Below are positions 1 through 6,668 of a stretch of DNA of 41,861 nucleotides, one piece after another. This DNA is from Ensifer adhaerens. Its GTDB lineage: Bacteria; Pseudomonadota; Alphaproteobacteria; Rhizobiales; Rhizobiaceae. The notes beneath the pieces are model-generated. The model was not told where the DNA came from, made no database searches, and worked only from the letters and a program-made list of their open reading frames with translations. The position numbers and the translations under genes are program-made. Within the stretch, counting starts at the first letter, position 1, and every line of letters starts with the position of its first letter. The stretch lies in NCBI RefSeq assembly GCF_002940685.1, contig NZ_PNFP01000031.1, positions 1 through 41,861 on the forward strand, written 5' to 3'.

Positions 1-2
1 TG

Positions 3-92
3 CGCGGCGCGGACCTGAGCGGCGCGGACCTGCGCGGCGCGGACCTGCGCGGCGCGGACCTGAGCGGCGCGGACCTGCGCGGCGCGGACCTG
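3..92 (+). repeat. 15-bp tandem repeat coding for pentapeptides, 6 copies
   Basis: Six consecutive 15-bp units (GGCGCGGACCTG plus CGC or AGC) differ only at the Arg/Ser codon. Unit length is a multiple of three, so gain or loss of copies keeps the frame. The array runs up to the window edge, so its true copy number is unknown. Such an identical array is a likely place for an assembly to break or collapse. Confidence 0.9.
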
Positions 93-350
93 GGCTGCGC
101 GACAGGTAATCTGAAACAGGTCAAATCGATCCACACCGAACGCTGGATCGTGACGTACACCGACGACACGATGTTCATCGGCTGCCAAACTCACCCACTT
201 ACGGACTGGTGGGGTTTTGACGACCGCACGATCAACGCGATGGACGTGGGCGCGCTGAAGTGGTGGCGCAAATGGAAGCCGATCCTGCAGGCCATTATCG
301 AAGCGCCGCCGGCCGAGCCGACGAAAACCAAAACCGAAGCAACGACATGA
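3..350 (+). CDS. Pentapeptide-repeat protein, C-terminal part (cut by window start)
   Basis: The open frame enters from the left edge and reads six perfect pentapeptide repeats of the form (R/S)GADL, followed by a non-repeat C-terminal region of about 85 residues rich in Trp and ending in KTKTEATT. Pentapeptide repeats fold as a right-handed quadrilateral beta-helix; in phages such proteins are common early genes of unknown role, and some family members mimic DNA. The first Met inside the window (150) lies after the repeats and is unlikely to be the start. The probable N-terminus is at the opposite end of the window (41805-41861). The stop overlaps the next start (ATGA at 347-350), so the two genes are translationally coupled. 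The family is clear; the function is not. Confidence 0.8.
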   Translation, partial: RGADLSGADLRGADLRGADLSGADLRGADLGCATGNLKQVKSIHTERWIVTYTDDTMFIGCQTHPLTDWWGFDDRTINAMDVGALKWWRKWKPILQAIIEAPPAEPTKTKTEATT

Positions 351-634
351 CCAAACGCATCAAGGGCGCCGGCAAGCACGGCCGCCCGACCTACAACCAA
401 TCGGCCAAGATCATCGCCAAGTTCGGTGGGGAAGCCGCGCTCGCCCAGGCTATCGGCATCAGTCGCATCACCGCCTACAGGTGGGGATACGCGAGCCCTT
501 ATGGCACGAACGGCATCATCCCGGGGCCGATGGTTGACCGCATCGAAAAAGCCGCGCGTCTACACGGCGTGCTTCTGACTCCGGCGGACTGGCTGCCGGA
601 GAAGACCAACTACGAAGAGAGGGAGGTGGTGTGA
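347..634 (+). CDS. Cro/YdaS-like helix-turn-helix DNA-binding protein
   Basis: A 95-residue basic protein. Residues about 25-50 form a helix-turn-helix of the short Cro/YdaS type (AALAQAIGISRITAYRWGY), followed by a predicted helix (MVDRIEKAARLHGV) and a C-terminal tail ending in ADWLPE, which is typical of YdaS/Cro-like phage regulators. I chose ATG 347 because it overlaps the preceding stop (ATGA) and because the 29 residues upstream of it are compositionally unlike the domain. It is the second gene of the rightward early operon that begins next to the CI-like repressor, the place expected for a Cro-type regulator. Regulator identity is well supported; the target is not visible. Confidence 0.75.
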   Translation: MTKRIKGAGKHGRPTYNQSAKIIAKFGGEAALAQAIGISRITAYRWGYASPYGTNGIIPGPMVDRIEKAARLHGVLLTPADWLPEKTNYEEREVV

Positions 635-792
635 CCATCTTCGAAACCATCGCGGCCTGCACCGCCCTCGTAATCGTTGCTGCTGGGCTCATTGGCGCAC
701 TGTTGGCCAAGCTGGGCGACGATTTTCACGACGATTTTCCCGACGATTTTCCCGACGATTTTCCCGACGATTTTCCCGACGATTTGGACTGA
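631..792 (+). CDS. Small membrane protein with acidic DDFP repeat tail
   Basis: A 53-residue frame starting with GTG at 631. A strong GGGAGG ribosome binding site lies just before it, and the start overlaps the preceding stop (GTGTGA). Residues about 9-28 form one transmembrane helix (Ala/Leu/Ile/Val/Gly-rich, ending LLAKL). The remaining 25 residues are DD-F-H/P units: DDFH, four DDFP, then DDLD. The tail carries about 13 acidic residues and no positive charge after the Lys following the helix. The positive-inside rule is uninformative here, so topology is open. I recognise no family. Membrane-anchored small phage early proteins often act in superinfection exclusion or host takeover, but that is only a possibility. 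The gene is missed if only ATG starts are allowed. Confidence 0.6.
   Translation: MTIFETIAACTALVIVAAGLIGALLAKLGDDFHDDFPDDFPDDFPDDFPDDLD
718..789 (+). repeat. 12-bp tandem repeat (GACGATTTTCCC), 6 units
   Basis: Six in-frame 12-bp units: one GACGATTTTCAC, four identical GACGATTTTCCC, and a final GACGATTTGGAC. They encode the DDFP tail of the small membrane protein. Slippage in this array would change tail length without a frameshift. Confidence 0.9.
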
Positions 793-797
793 CCGCC

Positions 798-1208
798 ATG
801 GACCGCCGCATCGTGAACGCCACTGCTGCGCCTGCCATCCTGCGCGCGTTGCTGCAAAAACAGCGCGCCACCACGTCGCAGCTCAACGAAATCCTGCAAT
901 ACGACATGCCGCGGATTCTGCGCGCGCGGCTTCTCAAGCTGGTGGAAAAGGGCTTGGTGCGCCGGGAGCGCAATCTGGCACCCGGCAAGACGCGCTGTAG
1001 CCGCAGTAACCCGGACATCTGGAGCATCCCCAACGTTGCCCGCGTGCACGAGTGGTTGGCCGAGTACGACCAGGCCACCACAGGCGACACGACGTTTGGC
1101 GACAACCCATTCGAGCCACTGCAAGCCATCTTCGGCGGGGCAGCGCGCGTTCTCAACCATCTACCCGGCCGCCAGCACGCGCTTGGCGTCGGTGTGACTG
1201 AACTATGA
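798..1208 (+). CDS. Winged-helix-like DNA-binding protein
   Basis: A 136-residue protein. Its N-terminal 60 residues read like a winged-helix domain: helix (APAILRALLQKQ), a second helix (ATTSQLNEIL), recognition helix (MPRILRARLLKLVEKGLV) and basic wing (RRERNLAPGKTRCS). The C-terminal half (IWSIPNVARVHEWL onward) has no fold I recognise. It begins six bases after the small membrane protein gene and its stop overlaps the next start (ATGA). I do not know the target. Position among early regulators and recombination genes suggests a phage transcriptional regulator. Confidence 0.6.
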   Translation: MDRRIVNATAAPAILRALLQKQRATTSQLNEILQYDMPRILRARLLKLVEKGLVRRERNLAPGKTRCSRSNPDIWSIPNVARVHEWLAEYDQATTGDTTFGDNPFEPLQAIFGGAARVLNHLPGRQHALGVGVTEL

Positions 1209-1684
1209 CCCTCATCATCGGAATCGACCCCGGCGTATCGGGCGCTTGGGCGGCAATGACAGAAGACTGCTCGATGGTCAACGATATGCCGACGCTAGCG
1301 GCAAAGCGCGGCAAAACAGCGCTCGACGTCGATGGCCAAATGCTTGGCGACGTGTTGCGCAAGTATCGCGGCTACGCCTCCGCAGCCTACGTCGAACAAG
1401 TCCAATCCCGCCCACGCCAGGCGGGTCAATTCGCCTTCGGCATGAACTACGGCCGCGTGCTCGGTGTTCTGGAAGCGCTCGGCATCCCGATCGTTCACGT
1501 GCCGGCGTCGAAATGGAAGCCGGCAATGGGTCTGCGCGGCCAGGATAAAGCCACCAGCGTCGCCCTGGCTGCGCAACTCTTTCCCCATCTCAAAGATCAG
1601 CTGTACGGCCCACGCGGCGCGCCTTTGGATGGTCGAGCCGAAGCCCTGCTGATCGCCTATTACGGGAGCAAGCAATGCAACTGA
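1205..1684 (+). CDS. RuvC-like Holliday junction resolvase
   Basis: A 159-residue protein with the RuvC/RNase H-like fold pattern. GIDPGVSGAWA at residues 6-16 supplies the first acidic residue (D8), VEQV at 63-66 the second (E64), and LDGRAEALLIAYYG at 141-154 the C-terminal acidic cluster (D142, E146). Length and motif spacing match phage RuvC-type crossover junction endonucleases. These cut branched recombination or replication intermediates, usually to debranch DNA before packaging, using Mg2+. ATG 1205 overlaps the previous stop. It lies in the replication/recombination operon upstream of the helicase and nuclease genes. Confidence 0.85.
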   Translation: MTLIIGIDPGVSGAWAAMTEDCSMVNDMPTLAAKRGKTALDVDGQMLGDVLRKYRGYASAAYVEQVQSRPRQAGQFAFGMNYGRVLGVLEALGIPIVHVPASKWKPAMGLRGQDKATSVALAAQLFPHLKDQLYGPRGAPLDGRAEALLIAYYGSKQCN

Positions 1685-2343
1685 GTGAAAAACGAATCAT
1701 GGAATTGGCCCGCTCGATTGCTGGAAACGAGCCATGGTCTATCGGCTGCGTGAAATTTGCTCGCCTGTTGGAAGAAGAAATCCTCCGCGCGCAGGCTGAG
1801 GCGAGGCCGGTGGCCGAACTCAAGGGCGGCGTGCAGAACAGAGCAGCGCCGGGGCTAGACATCAAGGCAGCAGCAGGCCGCTTGATGGGATGGCGTCTAC
1901 CGGATGACTTCAGCCCAGACTGTTTCGTTGTGTTTGATCGCGTCAAGGCCAAGTTCAACAATAGCTGGCCAGTTGGAACGAATCTGCTCACGACGATCCA
2001 AGCGGAGGAGATGCTTCGATATGCATTTGCAGACCAACTCCCCCGCGCCAGCGCCGCGACTGTGGCCGAGCCGGGGGCGGGGGAGTGGAAGATGTGGGTT
2101 GACGCCTGGATGGGCCGCCAAGATATCGCGATGCGCATCGAGGCATACGACGAACTCATCGCTGCCCAGTCCGGCCAGCGGGCTGGCGTGGCGGAGGGGT
2201 GGAAGTTGGTGCCGCTTGAGCCTACCCCACAGATGCTGGAGCAGATCAAGTTCCTGGACGACATCACCGACCGAGCCATGACAGCGCGATACAAAGCCAT
2301 GCTCGCCGCCGCCCCCACGCAGCAGGGGGGCGAGCAACCATGA
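1675..2343 (+). CDS. Phage early protein, modular, function unknown
   Basis: A 222-residue protein overlapping the resolvase gene by ten bases. It looks modular. Its start is helical (MQLSEKRIMELARSIAG). The middle segment is rich in charged helices with an aromatic patch (WKMWVDAWMGRQDIAMRIE). The C-terminal part (EGWKLVPLEPTPQMLEQIK, then RYKAMLAAAPT) is a motif I know from variable Ead/DUF551-like accessory phage proteins, where a GW-x-LVP-x-EPT element precedes an AMLAAAP tail. No catalytic motif is visible. It probably belongs to the accessory early proteins that swap modules between phages; I cannot assign a role. Confidence 0.6.
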   Translation: MQLSEKRIMELARSIAGNEPWSIGCVKFARLLEEEILRAQAEARPVAELKGGVQNRAAPGLDIKAAAGRLMGWRLPDDFSPDCFVVFDRVKAKFNNSWPVGTNLLTTIQAEEMLRYAFADQLPRASAATVAEPGAGEWKMWVDAWMGRQDIAMRIEAYDELIAAQSGQRAGVAEGWKLVPLEPTPQMLEQIKFLDDITDRAMTARYKAMLAAAPTQQGGEQP

Positions 2344-2489
2344 AACTCCTACCCTTACTAGCGCTCCTGCTCATCACCGCATGCGGTGGCGGCGAGGACG
2401 ACGCGCCTCAAACCCTGCAACCCCCTGAACGCGGCGTCTGCGCGACGACCGTGCCCATTCCACCTGACTGCAACCTGACGAAGAAATGA
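2340..2489 (+). CDS. Small early lipoprotein
   Basis: A 49-residue frame that starts inside the upstream stop (ATGA at 2340) and ends overlapping the next start (ATGA at 2486), fitting the tight operon. It has a lipoprotein signal: MK, a Leu-rich core, then LLITAC-G with the acceptor Cys at residue 15. The mature part is only 35 residues, Pro-rich (QPPERG, VPIPPDCN) with two more Cys at about 32 and 42. Gly-Gly-Gly-Glu-Asp-Asp after the Cys would favour outer-membrane sorting in a Gram-negative host. It resembles Rz1-type lipoproteins in size and proline content but lies far from the lysis genes, where a separate Rz1 is present. Role unknown; superinfection exclusion is one possibility. Confidence 0.65.
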   Translation: MKLLPLLALLLITACGGGEDDAPQTLQPPERGVCATTVPIPPDCNLTKK

Positions 2490-2809
2490 TCCGCGACCCG
2501 AATACCGTTACCTCGATCCCTATGCCGACGCCCGATACGATCGACGCCACCCTCAACGAACGCGGCCAGCGCTATGGCAAGTTCACCGGCCACGCGGAAA
2601 TCACGCAAAGCATGAAATGCGTGATGGCTACGTTCAAGCACGGCGAACCGTGGGAAGCGCTCACGCCCGACCAACGCGAAGCACTCGAAATGATCGCGCA
2701 CAAGATCGGCCGCGTCCTGAATGGCGACCCCAACTACGCCGACAGTTGGGTCGATATCGCCGGCTACGCGAAGCTGGTGGCGGATCGGTTGGAGGGGGTG
2801 GAACGTTGA
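2486..2809 (+). CDS. DUF6378 domain protein
   Basis: A 107-residue protein matching the DUF6378 pattern: N-terminal LNERGQRYGKFTGHAEITQ, then MKCVM, then LTPDQREALEMIAHKIGRVL, GDPNYADSWVDIAGYAKLV and VADRLEG. This is a widespread small phage helical domain found in replication/nucleotide-metabolism clusters. Its fold resembles MazG-like all-alpha proteins, but the family has no settled function. Full length for the family. Starts at ATG 2486 inside the lipoprotein stop and overlaps the helicase start at 2806. Confidence 0.8.
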   Translation: MIRDPNTVTSIPMPTPDTIDATLNERGQRYGKFTGHAEITQSMKCVMATFKHGEPWEALTPDQREALEMIAHKIGRVLNGDPNYADSWVDIAGYAKLVADRLEGVER

Positions 2810-4188
2810 TCGTTCCGCTCGAAACACCATTCCCGTACCAGCAGGTCGGCGCGCATTTCCTGAGCAACCACCGCCAGGCGCTGTTGGCCGACGAGATGGG
2901 GCTGGGCAAGAGCTGCCAAGCGGTGGTTGGCGCAGACATCATCGGCGCCAACAACATCCTGGTGCTCTGCCCAGCGGCGGTGCGCATCAACTGGGAGCGC
3001 GAGTTCACCCGGTTCAGCCCGCTCGATCGGCCGTGCACGGTGCTGCTGACCGGCAAGGATCGCGTGCCAACGTCAGGCGTGGTGGTGTGCAGCTACGACC
3101 TGTTGGCCAACGAGAAGACGCGCGAGCAGCTTAAGCGAATCCGTTGGTGCCTGTTGGTGCTGGACGAAGCGCACGCGCTCAAAGAGCGCAGCGCCAAACG
3201 CACGAAGGCGGTCTACGGCCATCGCTCGAATGCGCCGGGCCTGATGGTCAACGCCGTGCGCACGTGGCGCCTGACCGGGACACCCGCGCCTAACAACGCG
3301 AGCGAGCTTTATACCCATCTCAAGTCGGCCGGTCTAATCGAGATGCCGTACTGGGACTTTGTGTTCCGCTACTGCGATGGGTTCGACAACGGGTTCGGCT
3401 TCAAAATCACCGGCCACAAAAACGTGGACGAACTGAAACAACTGCTGGGGCGCTTCATGCTCCGGCGCAAGAAGGAAGAGGTCATGACTGAACTACCGCC
3501 CATCACATTCCAGGAAGTCACCGTCGAGCGCACGTCGGTGGACCTGCTTCCATTCACCGAGCAGCTGCGCGGCAAGACCACCGAGCAATTCATGGCCGAA
3601 TTGAAGCTGGCCGACAGTACGCTCAAGGCTGCGTTCCTCGCCATCAAGGACAGCAAGACGCCGTTCCAGGATCGGCTCAAGGTGCTGGAGTCGATGGCCA
3701 ACGGCAACATGACGACGCTGCGGCGCTACCTTGGCCTGGCCAAGCTGACTCGCATCGGCGACATCCTGGAGGAAGAATTGGCGACCGGCGCCGTGCAGAA
3801 GATTGTCATCTTCGGCATCCACAAAGACGCCATCGAAGGCTGCCGCAAGCGCTTCGCCAAGTACGGCGCGGTCACGCTTTATGGCGGCACGCCCGGCGAG
3901 AAACGCCAGGCCAACATCGACCGCTTTCAGAAAGACCCGAAGTGCCGCGTGTTCATCGGCAACATCCAGGCCGCTGGCACCGGCATCACGCTGACCGCCG
4001 CGCATGAGGTAGCGTTCATCGAAGCCGACTGGGTGCCCGCCAACAACGCGCAGGCGGCGATGCGATGCCACCGCATTGGTCAGGACAAACCTGTGCGCGT
4101 GCGATTTTTCTCCTGCGCCGGCAGCGTGGACGAAGAGGTCATGGATACCCTGCGCCGCAAGACGCGAGAACTGGCCAAACTCGACTGA
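2806..4188 (+). CDS. SNF2-like DEAH helicase/ATPase
   Basis: A superfamily 2 ATPase of SNF2 type, 460 residues. Motif I DEMGLGKS is at residues 29-36, motif II DEAH at 120-123, motif III LTGTPAPN at 156-163, the motif V region AGTGITLT at about 390-397, and motif VI MRCHRIGQ at 419-426. I chose a TTG start at 2806: it overlaps the preceding stop (TTGA), has GGAGGGGG seven bases upstream, and puts the Q-like motif (PYQQVGAHF) at the usual distance from the N-terminus. An in-frame ATG at 2617 would add 63 residues translated from another frame of the DUF6378 gene and is not credible. Likely role: remodelling or unwinding during phage replication or recombination. It ends in an AT-rich region containing a promoter. 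Confidence 0.9.
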   Translation: MIVPLETPFPYQQVGAHFLSNHRQALLADEMGLGKSCQAVVGADIIGANNILVLCPAAVRINWEREFTRFSPLDRPCTVLLTGKDRVPTSGVVVCSYDLLANEKTREQLKRIRWCLLVLDEAHALKERSAKRTKAVYGHRSNAPGLMVNAVRTWRLTGTPAPNNASELYTHLKSAGLIEMPYWDFVFRYCDGFDNGFGFKITGHKNVDELKQLLGRFMLRRKKEEVMTELPPITFQEVTVERTSVDLLPFTEQLRGKTTEQFMAELKLADSTLKAAFLAIKDSKTPFQDRLKVLESMANGNMTTLRRYLGLAKLTRIGDILEEELATGAVQKIVIFGIHKDAIEGCRKRFAKYGAVTLYGGTPGEKRQANIDRFQKDPKCRVFIGNIQAAGTGITLTAAHEVAFIEADWVPANNAQAAMRCHRIGQDKPVRVRFFSCAGSVDEEVMDTLRRKTRELAKLD

Positions 4189-4205
4189 AAAGTTTGGTCT
4201 TTTTG

Positions 4206-4234
4206 TTGTGAAAATCGTAACCCGTAGCTATACT
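4206..4234 (+). promoter_or_regulatory. Sigma70 promoter with embedded operator-like inverted repeat
   Basis: The -35 TTGTGA (4206-4211) and -10 TATACT (4229-4234) are separated by exactly 17 bp. The 15-bp element TTGTGAAAATCGTAA (4206-4220) is an imperfect inverted repeat covering the -35 box. Closely related elements occur in promoters at 39303 and 41747. It drives the gene at 4259 and the nuclease/SSB genes behind it. Confidence 0.75.
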
Positions 4235-4258
4235 CCCAACACCCTACTGGAGAACCAA

Positions 4259-4765
4259 ATGGAACTGAAATTCAATCTGGACACGATGTCGTCGTCGCAA
4301 CTCGGCTGGCTGATCGACTCGCTCGATGCCTACCGCGCGCGACGCGACGGCTTCACCCAACACGCCCAGCCGGAGGTGGCGCAAAACACCGGCAGCTCGG
4401 AGCCCGCGCCTCCTTTCACGGGTGATCCGGCCGGCCAACCGGAAAGCGCAGCGGAGGATTCGCCTCCCACATCCTCCGCTGCGCCGGCCGTTACCGAGCA
4501 GAAGCGCGGCCGCCCGCGCAAAGAAACCGCTCAAGAATCGACGGCACCTGCCGTTGAAGAACAGGCCCCGGCCGAGCCTGCAAAAGAATCGGCCCAACCC
4601 ATCACGCTCGACGATCTGCGCGCCGCGCTCCAGGTGTTCACTGCCAAGAATGGTATCGAAGCCGGCATGCCGCTGCTCGCCCAGTACAACGCCCGCCGGA
4701 TCAGCGAAATGGCAGAACAGCCGGAAGACGCCAAGGCCGCGTTCATCAAGGAGTGCCAAGCGTGA
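4259..4765 (+). CDS. AT-hook-containing phage protein, function unknown
   Basis: A 168-residue protein starting at ATG 4259 after CTGGAGAACCAA. It has an N-terminal helical segment (MSSSQLGWLIDSLDAYRARRDG), then a long low-complexity Pro/Ala/Glu linker containing an AT-hook-like KRGRPRKE at about residues 82-89. Last comes a C-terminal helical module (LDDLRAALQVFTAKNG ... ARRISEMAEQPEDAKAAF). Phage recombination clusters often carry proteins with this last module next to SSB or recombinase genes. AT-hook and genomic context suggest DNA binding as an accessory to the adjacent nuclease and SSB. It is the first gene after the promoter at 4206, and its stop overlaps the GTG start of the nuclease gene. 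Confidence 0.65.
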   Translation: MELKFNLDTMSSSQLGWLIDSLDAYRARRDGFTQHAQPEVAQNTGSSEPAPPFTGDPAGQPESAAEDSPPTSSAAPAVTEQKRGRPRKETAQESTAPAVEEQAPAEPAKESAQPITLDDLRAALQVFTAKNGIEAGMPLLAQYNARRISEMAEQPEDAKAAFIKECQA

Positions 4766-5016
4766 ATCTCCCCGCCCACAGCAAGATCGGTGCTTCATCG
4801 ATGAAGCGCTGGGCGGCGTGCCCGGGCAGCGTCAAGCTGTCCGAGGGCATCGAGTCGCGCTCCAGCGTATTCGCCGAAGAAGGCACCAAGGCCCATGAGT
4901 TGGGCGAGAAGTGGTTGAAGGAAGGCGAAACCGCCATCGCAGGCTACCCGGTCGATATGGTCGAGCACGTCAGCGTGTACGTGGATGCCGTTATGGAGCG
5001 TGTCAATGGAAAATGA
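4762..5016 (+). pseudogene. DUF2800 RecB/Cas4-like nuclease, N-terminal part (frameshifted)
   Basis: Starting at GTG 4762, which overlaps the previous stop, this frame reads the N-terminus of a DUF2800 protein: SKIGASSMKRWAACPGSVKL, then EEGTKAHELGEKWL and VSVYVDAVMERVNG. These are typical of the family, including the conserved Ser/Arg/Trp/Cys-Pro-Gly block and the AHELGE element. It then runs into TGA at 5014-5016. The rest of the family sequence continues without a gap in the +2 frame from 5006. Reading three A instead of four at 5010-5013 would give VNGNELLVEQRFHL, a seamless family sequence. So this is either a one-base insertion that breaks the gene, a sequencing error, or a split gene. 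Confidence 0.75.
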
Positions 5017-5914
5017 ACTTCTCGTTGAGCAGCGTTTCCATCTGCACGAACTCCACAGCGATCTGTTCGGCACCAGCGACGCCATTGTGTGGCAGCCAAG
5101 CATCGAGCGCCTGTCGGTCATCGATTTGAAGTACGGCGCGGGCGTGCCGGTGGAAGTCGAGGACAACCCGCAGCTGCAGTACTACGCGCTCGGTGCGCTG
5201 TTGGCCAACAAGCAGTGGAAGCCGCGCGAAGTGGAGGTCGTGATCGTGCAGCCGCGGTGCCCGCACCCCGATGGTCCGGTGCGCGCGCAGGTGCTGCAGG
5301 TCGTTGATCTGCTCGATTTCGCCGCTGATCTGGTGGAAGCGGTGAAACGGACGGAAGAAGCGAGCGCCGCGTGCTTGTGCGCTGACTCAGGACCGCTGGA
5401 AGCCCAGTGGCAACGCATGTACCTGCACGCCGGCGACCACTGCCGCTTCTGCCCGGCCGCTGCTATCTGCCCCGCGCAGAAGAACAAGGCGCAGCAGTTG
5501 GCCAAACAGGCGTTCGCGCCCGGCCTGCCGTACGACGCGCAGCAGCTGGCCGAGACGCTCGAATGGCTACCGGTGCTCGAAGCGTGGATCAAGAACACGC
5601 GTGAGTTCGCCTACGCCGAAGCCGAGAAGGGCCACGACATCCCGCGCCACAAGCTGGTGGAGAAGCGCGCGACACGGAAGTGGCGCAGTGAATCCGATGC
5701 GGCGGCCGTGATTGTGCCGATCATCGGCGCCGACGCAGCGTTCGAGCACAAGCTGATGAGCCCGGCGGCGATGGAGAAGTGCTTGCCCAAGGATCAACGC
5801 AAAATCCTTGACGACCTGTGCGTCAAGGAAAGTTCCGGCCACACGCTGGTTCACGAGAGTGACAAGCGCGAGGCCATCAAAGAGGACGCCAAGTCGGCGT
5901 TCGCCAGCGCGTAG
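5006..5914 (+). CDS. DUF2800 RecB/Cas4-like nuclease, catalytic part
   Basis: A 302-residue frame holding the PD-(D/E)XK nuclease core of DUF2800: GTSDAIVW, VIDLKYGAGVPVEVEDN and QLQYYALGAL, which supply the Asp, the D-x-K pair and the QxxxY motif of RecB-type nucleases. A Cys cluster follows (CRFCPAAAICPAQ at about residues 149-161). With an earlier Cys it could hold an iron-sulfur cluster, as in Cas4/AddB-like enzymes. ATG 5006 has GGAG at 4995-4998, so independent translation is conceivable and the catalytic residues would be retained. Lacking the N-terminal 80 residues, it may still not fold. The neighbours, an SSB-like protein and an AT-hook protein, suggest an exonuclease/annealing recombination module. 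Confidence 0.8.
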   Translation: MENELLVEQRFHLHELHSDLFGTSDAIVWQPSIERLSVIDLKYGAGVPVEVEDNPQLQYYALGALLANKQWKPREVEVVIVQPRCPHPDGPVRAQVLQVVDLLDFAADLVEAVKRTEEASAACLCADSGPLEAQWQRMYLHAGDHCRFCPAAAICPAQKNKAQQLAKQAFAPGLPYDAQQLAETLEWLPVLEAWIKNTREFAYAEAEKGHDIPRHKLVEKRATRKWRSESDAAAVIVPIIGADAAFEHKLMSPAAMEKCLPKDQRKILDDLCVKESSGHTLVHESDKREAIKEDAKSAFASA

Positions 5915-5938
5915 TACCCAACGGAGAAAATGGAAATC

Positions 5939-6493
5939 ATGGCAGACAACATCATCACCCCGGAATTCCGCGGCGCGTTCGTGTCCGTGTTCAAGGCCAG
6001 CGGCATGAAGGGCCAGCCCGACAGCGCGAAGAAGTTCAGCGTGCGCGCGGTGTTCATGCCCAACGCCGACCTGGCCACGATGAAAGCGCAGGCACAGGCC
6101 GCCGCGCAGGAGAAGTGGGGCAGCAACGTGCCGAAGACCCTGCGCAGCCCGTTCCGCCGCAACGAAGAACTGGACAACCCGGTGGTGGGTGTGCCGGACG
6201 ATGCCATCGTCATGACGTTCAGCGCCAACGAATACCGCCGGCCCGGCGTGGTGGACGCCAACCTGCAGGACATCATCGACGAAGCCGAGTGCTACAGCGG
6301 CGCGTGGTATCGCGCGCAGGTGCGGGCCTTCGCGTACGAGCAGAGCGGCAACAAGGGCGTGAGCTTCGGCCTGCAGAACCTGCAGAAGCTGCGCGACGGT
6401 GAACCCTTGGGCGGCCGTATCCCGGCCAGCAAGGCATTCGACGCGGCGCCGAGCGAAGGCGGTAGCAAGACGGCCGGCGGGATGTTCGACTGA
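5939..6493 (+). CDS. DUF2815 ssDNA-binding protein
   Basis: A 184-residue protein with the DUF2815 pattern: an N-terminal strand (NIITPEFRGAFVSVFKAS), KKFSVRAVFMPNADL, a central basic segment (RSPFRRNEELDNPVVG), FSANEYRRPGVVDAN and AYEQSGNKGVSFGLQNLQKL. The acidic/Gly C-terminus ends GGMFD. The family contains phage single-strand DNA-binding proteins with an OB-like fold; the acidic Phe-containing tail is reminiscent of SSB tails that recruit partners. Homologues usually begin at the MADNIITP-like point, so I prefer ATG 5939 over ATG 5930, which is only three bases from GGAG. A terminator follows directly, which makes this the last gene of its transcript unless read through. Confidence 0.85.
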   Translation: MADNIITPEFRGAFVSVFKASGMKGQPDSAKKFSVRAVFMPNADLATMKAQAQAAAQEKWGSNVPKTLRSPFRRNEELDNPVVGVPDDAIVMTFSANEYRRPGVVDANLQDIIDEAECYSGAWYRAQVRAFAYEQSGNKGVSFGLQNLQKLRDGEPLGGRIPASKAFDAAPSEGGSKTAGGMFD

Positions 6494-6513
6494 GCCCGGT
6501 GTTGTGAAAATCG

Positions 6514-6540
6514 AAAGCGGCCCTTCGGGGTCGCTTTTTA
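6514..6540 (+). terminator. Rho-independent terminator
   Basis: Ten-bp stem AAAGCGGCCC / GGGTCGCTTT with a UUCG tetraloop (6524-6527) and one G-U pair, running into TTTTT at 6535-6539. It lies 21 bases after the SSB gene and before the polymerase genes, so polymerase transcription needs read-through or antitermination. TTGTGAAAATCGAAA (6502-6516), resembling the operator motif, abuts it without a credible -10. Confidence 0.8.
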
Positions 6541-6557
6541 AGGACCACGAGGGAGCG

Positions 6558-6668
6558 ATGAGTAACGTACTCCGAACAACGATCGACCTGGGCAAGATTC
6601 TGATGCTCGCGCAGATTCCCTTCATCCCGTTCTACGTCGCCACGCTGTGGGCGATGCTCGCGCAATGA
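6558..6668 (+). CDS. Very small membrane protein
   Basis: A 36-residue frame from ATG 6558, with GAGGGAGCG directly before the start and a stop overlapping the polymerase start (ATGA at 6665). The C-terminal two thirds form one transmembrane helix (ILMLAQIPFIPFYVATLWAML) preceded by a short basic/polar start (SNVLRTTIDLGK). It has the ribosome binding site and the overlap expected of a real gene, and may also serve to couple polymerase translation. No family is recognised. Confidence 0.55.
   Translation: MSNVLRTTIDLGKILMLAQIPFIPFYVATLWAMLAQ

Noticed and set aside
3..92. Regularly repeated units that might suggest a CRISPR array
   Set aside because: Units are contiguous 15-bp codon repeats without spacers and encode pentapeptide repeats.
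2617..2805. N-terminal extension of the SNF2 helicase to an upstream ATG
   Set aside because: The extra 63 residues are an out-of-frame reading of the DUF6378 gene, and TTG 2806 has a strong ribosome binding site and stop overlap.
6502..6516. TTGTGAAAATCGAAA as a fifth promoter-operator
   Set aside because: No -10 box at the right distance; the downstream bases form the terminator hairpin. It may be a remnant.
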